In this document: one piece after another, positions 26,132 through 34,297 of the stretch | How positions within the stretch are numbered: position 1 is the first letter of the stretch | Layout: each line of letters begins with the position of its first letter | Source of the DNA: Vibrio pomeroyi | Lineage (GTDB): Bacteria; Pseudomonadota; Gammaproteobacteria; Enterobacterales; Vibrionaceae | Direction of reading: 5' to 3' | Length of the DNA: 64,000 nt | NCBI GenBank assembly: GCA_041879425.1 | Contig: CP090855.1 | Location: 868,001 to 932,000, forward strand | The notes under the pieces: model-generated | The model's database searches: none | The model's input: only the letters and a program-made list of their open reading frames with translations | Told to the model about the DNA's origin: nothing | Translations under genes and position numbers: made by a program

Positions 26132-29100
26132 ATGGATAACAAACGTCGTCAATTTTTGAAAACAGGCCTTGCTGCCGGTGGTGTTGGAGCTTTTGCTGCA
26201 GGTTATGCGACAACCACAAAACACATGGTTCACGGTGCTATCGATGGCACCGCGGGTAAGAAAACCAACCACATCCACCACGGTAATTCGTTAGAGACAG
26301 AGTACAGTGTCGATGAACAAGGTAAGATTTCACCAAATCCAAACCAACGCGTTGCACCATCAATGTGTTTTGGTTGCTGGACACTGTGCGGCTTGCGTGT
26401 GCGTATCGATAACCGCAATGACGAGATCTTACGTATCTCCGGTAACCCATACCACCCACTATCAAGTGATCAGCAGATCCCGTTCAAAACACCGGTAAAA
26501 GAGGCCTACATTGGCTTGTCTGGTGAGTCAGGCATCAACAACCGCTCGACTGCCTGCGCCCGTGGCAACGGCATGTTAGAGATTCAAAACAGCCCATACC
26601 GAATCACTCAACCGCTTAAACGTGTCGGTAAGCGCGGTGAAGGCAAGTGGGAACCCATCAGCTACGAGCAGCTTATCTCTGAGATCACCGAAGGTGGTGA
26701 CTTGTTTGGAGAAGGCGAAGTGGAAGGCTTACGTTCGATTCGCGACATCGAAACACCACTTGATCCGAATAATCCTGAATACGGCCCAAAAGCTAACCAG
26801 TTATTGGTAACCAACGCCGGTAACGAAGGTCGTGATGACATCTTGAAGCGCTTTGCATTCAACAGTTACGGTACACGAAACTTCGGTCACCACGGTTCTT
26901 ACTGTGGCTACGCATTCCGTGCAGGTTCTGGCGCGATCATGAATGACTTAGACAAGTTCTCGCACTTAAAGCCTGACTTCAACAATGCCGAGTTCATTCT
27001 GTTCATCGGTATGTCTCCAGCTCAAGCGGGTAACCCGTTTAAGCGCCAAGCACGACAACTTGCTGAAGCTCGTACTAACGGAAAACTGAGCTACACCATA
27101 GTGACACCAAGTCTTCCTGCGGGATCATCAAGTCTTGCAGCGGGCGATCGTAACAACTGGCTTCCGATCAAACCGGGCACCGATTCAGCATTAGTTCTAG
27201 GCATGATCCAATGGATCATTGAAAACCAGCGCTACAATCACGACTTCTTATCTCGCCCAAGCGCGCAAGCAATGCAAAAAGCAGGCACCACACACTGGTG
27301 TAATGCATCTCACCTCGTGATCAGCGAGGAAACACACCCTCAGAACGGGCGTATGCTTCGCGCTTCGGATATTGGCTTGCTCGAAACGGGCGAACCGATG
27401 TCTGACGATGATGCATTTGTCGCACTCAATGTGACAACGTCACTATTGGCATCAAATGTTCAGGTCGATGAAGCAGCGTTGTTCGTCGATCAAGACGTAG
27501 AAATCGATGGTCAAACCGTTCGTGTTAAGTCTTCTCTACAAAGATTGAAAGAAGAAGCCTTCAAATATGACCTTGCTTACTACAGCGAGCAGTGTGAAAT
27601 CCCGCAAGATCAGATCATTGCACTGGCGAAACGCTTCACAAGCTACGGGACAAAAGCCGTCGTCGATACTCACGGCGGCAACATGCACACCAATGGCTTC
27701 TACAACTCGTTCTCTATTCTGATGCTGAACGCGCTGATCGGTAACATCAATGCAAAAGGCGGGGCGATGGCGAAAGCGGGTGGCTACCCAACTTCTGTTG
27801 CAGGACCACGTTACGACTTTACCAAGTTCAAGGGTAAGACGAAGCCGCAAGGCGTATTCTTATCTCGCAGCAAGTTCCCGTATCACAAAACCAGCGAATA
27901 CAAACGTCGTGTTGCGGCAGGCGAGTCACCTTACCCAACACGCGCGCCGTGGTACCCAATCTCTGCACCGCTTTTAACTGAGCACTTATCAGCTGCGATT
28001 GATGGCTACCCTTACCGCGCAAAGGCATGGATCAACCACATGGCGAACCCACTTTATGGTGTTCCGGGTTTAGATAACCTATTAGGTGAGAAGCTTAAAG
28101 ATCCAAAGCAGCTGGGTTTGATCGTCTCTATCGATGCTTTCATCAATGAAACCACAGCACTATCAGATTACCTTGTGCCAGACACAGTAACCTACGAGAG
28201 TTGGGGTATGGCAACACCTTGGCATGGCGTGGCGACTAAGGCGATCACTGCTCGTTGGCCGATTGTTGAGCCTAAAACCTCACGAACTAAAGACGGACGC
28301 GCCATCAACCTAGAAAACTTCTTTATTGATCTAGCGAAAACCCTCGACTTGGGTGGCTTCGGCGAAAACGCCATTAAAGATAGCCAAGGTAACTGGCACG
28401 GTATTCATAGCGCTGAAGATTTCTACCTGCGCTCTGCGGCTAACCTAGCATTTGCAAAAGGCGGCGTGCCGAATGTGGATGCTGAAGACATTGTTTGGTC
28501 TGGCCTTGAGCGCCTTGTGCCTGTGATGAACAAAACGCTTAAACCTGATGAGATGCTAAAAGTGGCGTACATCTTTGCGCGTGGCGGTCGTTTCGAAGAC
28601 GCAACCAACGCCTACACCAATGAAACTATGAAGTACAAATGGACCAAGCCATTGGCTATCTGGAATGAGAAACTTGGTACCTCTCGCAACACCTTCAGTG
28701 GCGAGCAGTACATGGGTTGCCCGACATGGTATCCACAAAAACTGGCAGACGGTACGCCTTTTTCTGAGCAGTTCCCAGCAAAAGAGTGGCCATTCACCCT
28801 AACCAACTTTAAATCCAACATTCACAGTGCAGTGTCTAACTTGTCACCACGTTTAGAGTCGATTAAAGGCGTGAACCCGGTGTACATTCACCCGCAAGAC
28901 GCCTCTTCGGCAGGTATCAAAACTGGTGACGTATTTGCCATTGAAACACCGAGTTCAACCACACATGCGTTGGCAATGGTGATCGAGGGTATCAAGCCGG
29001 GCACATTAGGCTTTGAACATGGCTTTGGCCATAAAGAGCTCGGCGAACGTGCGCACTGGATTGGTGACACACAGCAACCAGTGAAGATGAAGTCAAACGA

Positions 29101-29224
29101 TGGCGTTAACATCAATGATATTGGTTTGATTGACCCAACGAGAGAAGGCAAAGGCGTCATGTTGGATTGGGTGGTGGGCGCAGCAGCAAGACAAGCGCTT
29201 CCAGCTAAGATCTACAAAGTCTAA
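26132..29224 (+). CDS. ttrA: Tetrathionate reductase molybdopterin catalytic subunit TtrA
   Basis: Catalytic subunit reducing tetrathionate to thiosulfate in the periplasm, of the molybdopterin oxidoreductase superfamily. The 1030 residues start with a twin-arginine signal (NKRRQFLKTGLAAGGVGAFAAG). An N-terminal [4Fe-4S] cluster motif CFGCWTLCGLRV, with a further cysteine in STACARGNG, precedes the molybdopterin-binding domains and a C-terminal dinucleotide-binding domain. The length agrees with known TtrA proteins (about 1,020). AGGAATCATC precedes the ATG. Confidence 0.95.
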   Translation: MDNKRRQFLKTGLAAGGVGAFAAGYATTTKHMVHGAIDGTAGKKTNHIHHGNSLETEYSVDEQGKISPNPNQRVAPSMCFGCWTLCGLRVRIDNRNDEILRISGNPYHPLSSDQQIPFKTPVKEAYIGLSGESGINNRSTACARGNGMLEIQNSPYRITQPLKRVGKRGEGKWEPISYEQLISEITEGGDLFGEGEVEGLRSIRDIETPLDPNNPEYGPKANQLLVTNAGNEGRDDILKRFAFNSYGTRNFGHHGSYCGYAFRAGSGAIMNDLDKFSHLKPDFNNAEFILFIGMSPAQAGNPFKRQARQLAEARTNGKLSYTIVTPSLPAGSSSLAAGDRNNWLPIKPGTDSALVLGMIQWIIENQRYNHDFLSRPSAQAMQKAGTTHWCNASHLVISEETHPQNGRMLRASDIGLLETGEPMSDDDAFVALNVTTSLLASNVQVDEAALFVDQDVEIDGQTVRVKSSLQRLKEEAFKYDLAYYSEQCEIPQDQIIALAKRFTSYGTKAVVDTHGGNMHTNGFYNSFSILMLNALIGNINAKGGAMAKAGGYPTSVAGPRYDFTKFKGKTKPQGVFLSRSKFPYHKTSEYKRRVAAGESPYPTRAPWYPISAPLLTEHLSAAIDGYPYRAKAWINHMANPLYGVPGLDNLLGEKLKDPKQLGLIVSIDAFINETTALSDYLVPDTVTYESWGMATPWHGVATKAITARWPIVEPKTSRTKDGRAINLENFFIDLAKTLDLGGFGENAIKDSQGNWHGIHSAEDFYLRSAANLAFAKGGVPNVDAEDIVWSGLERLVPVMNKTLKPDEMLKVAYIFARGGRFEDATNAYTNETMKYKWTKPLAIWNEKLGTSRNTFSGEQYMGCPTWYPQKLADGTPFSEQFPAKEWPFTLTNFKSNIHSAVSNLSPRLESIKGVNPVYIHPQDASSAGIKTGDVFAIETPSSTTHALAMVIEGIKPGTLGFEHGFGHKELGERAHWIGDTQQPVKMKSNDGVNINDIGLIDPTREGKGVMLDWVVGAAARQALPAKIYKV

Positions 29225-29271
29225 TCAGTAATCCAATACACATCCCTACTCATACCTAGCTAGGGCAACAA

Positions 29272-29305
29272 CAGAGCAACTTCACCGTTCGAGGTTGCTC
29301 TGCTT
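29272..29305 (+). terminator. Probable ttrBCA terminator
   Basis: Stem CAGAGCAAC / GTTGCTCTG (9 bp) with a 13-base loop. The T tract after it is weak (CTTGTTTA). Confidence 0.55.
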
Positions 29306-29704
29306 GTTTAACAGCCAATACATCGACAGCATTCGACCCGCAATATTCAATCCAAGCCTCAACAACCAATCCCGTCGCAACAACCAAAGATTCTTCACTT
29401 CACAGTTATTCTCTTCAGCGTAACTTTTTTAGCTAGCCTCTATAAAGCGGCTATGCTTATACAATCGGTGCCATAAAAGAGCCTTAACAAGCAGTTACAC
29501 CGAGGCGAACATGGCAGTTCCCTTGCATTTCATTAACGGCAGTTGGATTAGCCTGTCGAAATTCACATCAATGCCATTATGGTGATTGGGGTTATTAATG
29601 TGAGACTTACCTCAAGTTCCAAATGAATTAATGTGGAAATCCACAATAGCGCGAGCAACCAATTATGTCGAAAATGCGTGCTCTATAACCAATAGCGACG
29701 CCTC
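29306..29704 (+). other. Promoter region of the tsdBA-like genes
   Basis: About 400 bases with no gene seen. The only clear element is the inverted repeat at 29631-29648; the rest includes an unexplained TCAC...GTGA arm pair (about 29564-29586). Confidence 0.5.
29631..29648. promoter_or_regulatory. Candidate TtrR operator upstream of the cytochrome genes
   Basis: An exact 18-base copy (ATGTGGAAATCCACAATA) of the element before ttrBCA, ending 56 bases before the first cytochrome start codon. Confidence 0.75.
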
Positions 29705-30346
29705 ATGATTAAGCTGAACATAAAAACTCAAACTCTAACGCTTTGCATCGCTGCTCTAGGAAGCCTTTCTTTATCCGGTTTTGCACAAGCAGCGCCTAAT
29801 CCAATGCCAGAAGCCGCAGAAACCTGTAGCGGCTGCCACCAAGCCGACGGTAAAGGCATGCCTAACATCGCCCCGATGCTTGCTGGGCTTAATGCTGATT
29901 ACCTCGAACATCAACTGGTTCTATTCTCTAGTGGTGAGCGTCAAAGCGCGATCATGAAGGGCATGGCTGATGGTGTTTCTGATCCCGCAATTCGTCGTGA
30001 GGTTGCAAAATACTTCGCTTCACTGCCTTCTTATGAATTCACTGATTTAGAGCAGCGCGGCTCACAGGCTGATATCGATAACCCGTATCGTAAGCTTGTA
30101 TTCCAAGGCGACTGGGATCGAAACATTCCCGCTTGTGCAACCTGCCACGGCCCAAGTGGTATGGGTGTAGACAAATTTCCACGCCTAGCGAGCCAGCACG
30201 CCGACTACATTCAAACTCAGCTCAACGCTTGGAAAAACGGCACTCGCAAGGGTGATGATTTGAACATGATGGGCAACATCGCTGGCAAGTTAACCGACGA
30301 TGAAATCAAAAACCTGTCTTACTACTTCGCATCTTTCCGATACTAA
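29705..30346 (+). CDS. Periplasmic dihaem cytochrome c (c4/TsdB-like)
   Basis: Electron carrier with two c-type haem sites. The 213 residues have a signal peptide (to about residue 29, FAQA), a first domain with CSGCH at 41-45 and a second with CATCH at 144-148; each domain also has a downstream methionine suited to axial ligation (for example IMKGM and NMMGN). The two-domain pattern is that of cytochrome c4 and of TsdB, the partner of TsdA. It is 9 bases upstream of the TsdA-like gene and shares the candidate TtrR operator. The name tsdB is by context only. Confidence 0.82.
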   Translation: MIKLNIKTQTLTLCIAALGSLSLSGFAQAAPNPMPEAAETCSGCHQADGKGMPNIAPMLAGLNADYLEHQLVLFSSGERQSAIMKGMADGVSDPAIRREVAKYFASLPSYEFTDLEQRGSQADIDNPYRKLVFQGDWDRNIPACATCHGPSGMGVDKFPRLASQHADYIQTQLNAWKNGTRKGDDLNMMGNIAGKLTDDEIKNLSYYFASFRY

Positions 30347-30355
30347 AGGGCTCGC

Positions 30356-31417
30356 ATGAAAACATTACTTTTAATTACCGTAACCCTTGCCTCTGGAATC
30401 GCTTACGCCGAAGGTGAGTTGCCCGATCGCCAAACCGAACTGCCCGCAGTAGAGAAACCTCAAGATAACAAGTATCTGGTGCCACGAGACTTGGTCGATA
30501 TTCCTGCAGGGGAATTTGGCGACAAAGTAAAACTGGGCTATTCGCTGTTTGTCGATTCACAACAGATGCGTGGCGAGTATGTCGGCAACGAGCAAAACTG
30601 TGTCAACTGCCACATGCAAGCAGGCATGAAAGCAAACGCAGCACCTCTTTGGGGAGCTTACATGGCCTACCCGGCTTACCGTAAGAAAAACGACAAGGTA
30701 AACAGCTACGCAGAGCGTATCCAAGGCTGTTTCACTTATTCAATGAATGGCTTGCCACCAGCAGTTGGCTCAAAAGAGATGATCGCGCTCACGGCTTATT
30801 CATACTGGTTAGCGATGGGTGGCATCTTAGATAAAAACGGCATGCAAGATACGCCCGTTCCTGAGATCAGCGATGCGGATTTACAAGTCGGAGGTAAAGC
30901 GGAAAGCTTCCCTCTTCCTGAAGAGCTGCTAAGCAAATACCCAATAGATGACCGCAGCAAATTGGCAGGCCGTGGCTACCCTAAGATTGCTAACCCTGAA
31001 CAAGAACCTTCGATAGCGCGTGGTGAGAAGGTTTACCAAACCAGCTGCCAAACGTGTCATGGTCAAAATGGCGAAGGCATTAAAGGGGCTGATGGTCGCT
31101 CATACCTACCACCACTTTGGGGCGAGAACTCGTTCAACTGGGGCGCAGGTATGCACCGCGTAAACACAGCGGCTTACTTTATTTACGAAAACATGCCGCT
31201 TGGAAAGAGCCAACAGCTTTCCATTCAAGATGCATGGGATGTGGCTGCTTTCGTCAACAGTCATGAACGCCCACAAGATCCGAGATACAAAGGCGATGTG
31301 GCTGCTAATGCTGAGCGTTACCACAACCATCAAGGCTACTACGGTAAAGAAATTGATGGCCACGTGCTAGGTACGAAAGCTTACCCGAGTGGCAAAGAAG
31401 TGATTCACAACCACTAA
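30356..31417 (+). CDS. TsdA-like thiosulfate dehydrogenase / tetrathionate reductase
   Basis: Periplasmic dihaem enzyme interconverting thiosulfate and tetrathionate. The 353 residues have a signal peptide (to about residue 18), a first haem site CVNCH (82-86) and a second CQTCH (231-235). Cys125 in AERIQGCFTYSMNG lies where TsdA enzymes carry the unusual cysteine ligand to the active-site haem. That motif and the following PPAVGSKEMIALTAYSYWL block distinguish it from generic cytochromes. The direction cannot be told from sequence; co-location with ttr genes and the shared operator favour tetrathionate reduction. Confidence 0.83.
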   Translation: MKTLLLITVTLASGIAYAEGELPDRQTELPAVEKPQDNKYLVPRDLVDIPAGEFGDKVKLGYSLFVDSQQMRGEYVGNEQNCVNCHMQAGMKANAAPLWGAYMAYPAYRKKNDKVNSYAERIQGCFTYSMNGLPPAVGSKEMIALTAYSYWLAMGGILDKNGMQDTPVPEISDADLQVGGKAESFPLPEELLSKYPIDDRSKLAGRGYPKIANPEQEPSIARGEKVYQTSCQTCHGQNGEGIKGADGRSYLPPLWGENSFNWGAGMHRVNTAAYFIYENMPLGKSQQLSIQDAWDVAAFVNSHERPQDPRYKGDVAANAERYHNHQGYYGKEIDGHVLGTKAYPSGKEVIHNH

Positions 31418-31510
31418 CTTTAATTAAAGAGGTACTCCTTTCGAGAAAAGAGCCTATCACGCCAGCTATAGCTAAGCTTTACATTGTAAATTAGTGACTG
31501 CAGGAAAGTA

Positions 31511-31549
31511 AAAAGGAGCCAGATCGTATGACGATCTGGCTCCTTTTTT
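31511..31549. terminator. Bidirectional terminator between the TsdA-like gene and lysR
   Basis: A 14-bp perfect stem (AAGGAGCCAGATCG / CGATCTGGCTCCTT) with a TATGA loop, an A run to the left and a T run to the right. Confidence 0.92.
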
Positions 31550-31572
31550 GATTTGATATGGCAGAGAAACAG

Positions 31573-32502
31573 CTAACCTTGCTGCATCTTCTCCCAAATG
31601 GTCGGAGAGCCAATATAGTCTTGAACCGTAGTGATGAATTCTTTCACCAGTTTGGTCTGCTTACGGTGTGGATAGACAGCATAAATCGCGGTATCGATTG
31701 TAGAAATCGGGTAATCCGGTAGCAAGGTGACCAAGCCAAGCTCTTTCATTGAGGCATACAGGTTTGATTGGTCAAGGAAGCCATAACCCAAGCCATCTTT
31801 CACGCAAGACACCATGGTCCGAACATCACTCACCTTATAGTTGCCACGAATCGTCAGGCTTTGGAAAGTATTGCCATGCGGCTCTTCACTGATACGTAGA
31901 TGATCCACCGTCATATCGCCATTGGTATAAATCACCGCAGGCAAAGCTAGCAAATCTTGTGGTGTCTTAGGTTCACCGTGCTGCTTAACGAAATCGTTCG
32001 ACGCGACCAACATGAAGTTACTGTCAGCTATCTTCTTCGCAATCAAATTCGATTCAACAAGCTTACTGAAGCGAAACGCGATATCAAACTGCCCAGCAAT
32101 GATGTTGGCGATCTTGTCGTCCAATGACAGCACAATCTGAACGTCCGGGTACTTTCTCATAAACTGAGTGATAATAGGTTGCAGATATTGCTGACCAAAA
32201 TAGATGGGCGAGGTAATTCGTAGCACGCCTTTAGGTTCAGACTGGTACGAATCTGCAATGCCTTGGATCTGATTGATGGTGTCTTTCAACACATAGGTTT
32301 GCGCGAGAATATCTTCACCCGCCGACGTCAAAGAAAACGAGCGCGTAGAACGGTTGAGCAGCTGAACACCTAAGTCTTGCTCAAGCTTTTTGATCTGTTT
32401 AGAGAGTGATGAATTGTCCATATCATGCAAGGTTGCCGCTTTGGTAAACGACCCTTGTTGAACCACATCTAAGAACAATAACAACTGATTAGTATTGGGC
32501 AC
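31573..32502 (-). CDS. LysR-family transcriptional regulator
   Basis: A 309-residue LysR-type regulator. The N-terminal winged helix-turn-helix (LLLFLDVVQQGSFTKAATLHDMDNSSLSKQIKKLEQDLGVQLLNRSTR) is followed by a substrate-binding effector domain (about 90-300). The start is GTG with GGAGAG upstream. It is 26 bases downstream of the Lrp-family gene on the same strand, so the two may be co-transcribed. The effector and targets are unknown. Confidence 0.9.
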   Translation of the reverse strand: MPNTNQLLLFLDVVQQGSFTKAATLHDMDNSSLSKQIKKLEQDLGVQLLNRSTRSFSLTSAGEDILAQTYVLKDTINQIQGIADSYQSEPKGVLRITSPIYFGQQYLQPIITQFMRKYPDVQIVLSLDDKIANIIAGQFDIAFRFSKLVESNLIAKKIADSNFMLVASNDFVKQHGEPKTPQDLLALPAVIYTNGDMTVDHLRISEEPHGNTFQSLTIRGNYKVSDVRTMVSCVKDGLGYGFLDQSNLYASMKELGLVTLLPDYPISTIDTAIYAVYPHRKQTKLVKEFITTVQDYIGSPTIWEKMQQG

Positions 32503-32528
32503 TGCGCCTCTCCTGCAATAAAACTCGA

Positions 32529-32969
32529 TTAGCGTTCATCTTTGGGGGTGTCCATCACAACCATAGTCGTAATAGATTGCACCTGAGCACATTCCCCAAG
32601 CACATCGGCATGAAACTTCTTATAGCCCGGCAGATCTTTGGTTTCGACTCTCAACAAATACTCGTTAGCACCAGTGATGTTGTGGCACTCCACCACTTCT
32701 TTTTCCATGCTGACGTGTTGTTCAAATTCCAACTGAGCCGCTTTGCTGTGGCTCGATAAGCCAATCGAAACGTAGGCAATAAAGCCCACACCCATCAGGC
32801 CATTATCCAAAACTGCGCGGTAACCTTGGATGATGCCTTTGCGCTCAAGATCTTGTACTCGCCTTAGGGTCGCTGAAGCCGACAAACCAATCCGTTCTGA
32901 AAGCTCAATATTGGAGATTCTGCCGTCCAATTTAAGCTCTTGCAATATCCTTTCGTCAAATCTATCCAT
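32529..32969 (-). CDS. Lrp/AsnC-family regulator
   Basis: A 146-residue feast/famine regulator with an N-terminal helix-turn-helix (RILQELKLDGRISNIELSERIGLSASATLRRVQDLERKGII) and a C-terminal RAM amino-acid-binding domain ending ITTMVVMD. It is divergent from a LysE-type exporter 140 bases away. Lrp-type genes next to LysE exporters commonly control amino-acid efflux, so that is the likely job here (inference). Confidence 0.9.
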   Translation of the reverse strand: MDRFDERILQELKLDGRISNIELSERIGLSASATLRRVQDLERKGIIQGYRAVLDNGLMGVGFIAYVSIGLSSHSKAAQLEFEQHVSMEKEVVECHNITGANEYLLRVETKDLPGYKKFHADVLGECAQVQSITTMVVMDTPKDER

Positions 32970-33110
32970 AGGTACTTATTATTGTGCATTTAGTGATAAT
33001 AGGTGAAATAAAAGCACATAATTGCCTCACTTTCCACCTACTATGTTTCTCAACACGTGAAAGTCATGACCGGTCAGTCACTTCGTTCATTTTATTGCTG
33101 GAGAACCATT

Positions 33111-33695
33111 ATGCCTTTAGAACAACTTAGCGCACTTGCCTTGTTTGCGTTTGTCTCGACCTTCACACCGGGTCCAAATAACATCATGCTCATGACATCA
33201 GGTGCGAATGTTGGCTTTGCCCGTACCATTCCGCACATGCTTGGCATTGCTCTAGGGTTTGCGGCTATGCTGCTATTGGTTGGCTTCGGCTTAATGGGGA
33301 TTTTCAATGCATACCCGGTGACGCACCAAATCTTGAAGTACCTGAGCCTTGCTTACCTCGTATACCTAGCGATCAAGATAGCTTTGAGCGGCAAAGCCAA
33401 AAGTACCGAAGCGTATAAGCCGATGACCTTTCTCGGCGCGGCAAGTTTTCAATGGGTGAACCCGAAAGGTTGGTCGATGGCGCTAACCGCGATCTCCGTT
33501 TATAGCAGTGGCAGCTCATGGTGGGAACTTGCAATCATCGCAGCCATTTTTACGCTAGCTAACTTACCATCCGTGACCTTCTGGACGGCAGCAGGCAAAC
33601 AACTGCAACACTGGCTAACAACACCAGTACGCATCAAAAGCTTCAACTATGGTATGGCGGGTTTACTGCTAGCGTCGACAATTCCGATGCTCTAA
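33111..33695 (+). CDS. LysE/RhtB-family amino-acid exporter
   Basis: Inner-membrane efflux protein of the LysE family. From ATG 33111 (GGAGAA upstream) it is 194 residues; the open frame extends 18 codons upstream but without a ribosome binding site or membrane logic. It shows about six hydrophobic segments and the family signature FTPGPNNIMLMTSGANVGF near the N-terminus, with WVNPKGW mid-protein. It is divergent from the Lrp-type regulator, its probable controller. The substrate is unknown. Confidence 0.9.
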   Translation: MPLEQLSALALFAFVSTFTPGPNNIMLMTSGANVGFARTIPHMLGIALGFAAMLLLVGFGLMGIFNAYPVTHQILKYLSLAYLVYLAIKIALSGKAKSTEAYKPMTFLGAASFQWVNPKGWSMALTAISVYSSGSSWWELAIIAAIFTLANLPSVTFWTAAGKQLQHWLTTPVRIKSFNYGMAGLLLASTIPML

Positions 33696-33749
33696 TCGAC
33701 TCACTATAGCTACTGATGGTTAGTACACGGCTGCTAACCATCATTGTCG

Positions 33750-34139
33750 TTAAAGAAACCCAATAATTTCACTAACCCAACGGCCAAATATCGCCTGTCC
33801 GCTCGGCGTTAACGTCCATATAAACACTGCTATATTTATTGCCACCGTCAGCCAATAAATCGTTCTGAACGGCTGTTTTTGCGTTTTATGACGCAGTTTA
33901 TCTTGTGCGATCAAAGCCCCCAACCAACCACCAGCAACAGACAAAATGTGCAAGGTTTTCTCTGGTACGCGCCAATTACCATTAATCGCGGCTCGTTTGT
34001 CTTTCGCGTACACAAAAAACGTCACCAATCCGATAGCCAGATACCACACCAACAGCGCTTTCGAACTTTCCGCAAACAACACAGATATCGCAACCAACAC
34101 CAGATAGGTGATCGCAATTTGAATAGATGAAGACAACAT
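33750..34139 (-). CDS. DUF1294 membrane protein
   Basis: A 129-residue protein with about four membrane segments and the DUF1294 core VYAKDKRAAINGNWRVPEKTLHILSVAGGWLGALIAQDKLRHKTQKQPF. Many relatives carry an N-terminal cold-shock domain; this one does not. AAGGAG precedes the ATG. Function is unknown. Confidence 0.88.
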   Translation of the reverse strand: MLSSSIQIAITYLVLVAISVLFAESSKALLVWYLAIGLVTFFVYAKDKRAAINGNWRVPEKTLHILSVAGGWLGALIAQDKLRHKTQKQPFRTIYWLTVAINIAVFIWTLTPSGQAIFGRWVSEIIGFL

Positions 34140-34197
34140 AAACTCCTTTTGGGCAACAGCTCACATACTGTAGCAATTACGCCCTGTAGATTTTGAT

Positions 34198-34206
34198 AAG
34201 GATGAG
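34198..34206 (+). promoter_or_regulatory. Possible single MalT-like box before the amylase gene
   Basis: AAGGATGAG fits the GGATGAG core of the MalT box and lies 92 bases upstream of the preferred amylase start. A single site is weak evidence. Confidence 0.35.
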
Positions 34207-34297
34207 CAAGGCATATTGTAATTCAGTTAGCCTGCCAAATAACAAGCAAGCCCTTTCATCCCTACATAACATGATGGAAGTTAAAGGAATTATAAAT

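Noticed and set aside
33714..33743. TGATGGTTAG / CTAACCATCA hairpin as a terminator between the LysE and DUF1294 genes
   Set aside because: The stem is perfect but neither strand has a T run after it. It may still act, but I cannot support the call.
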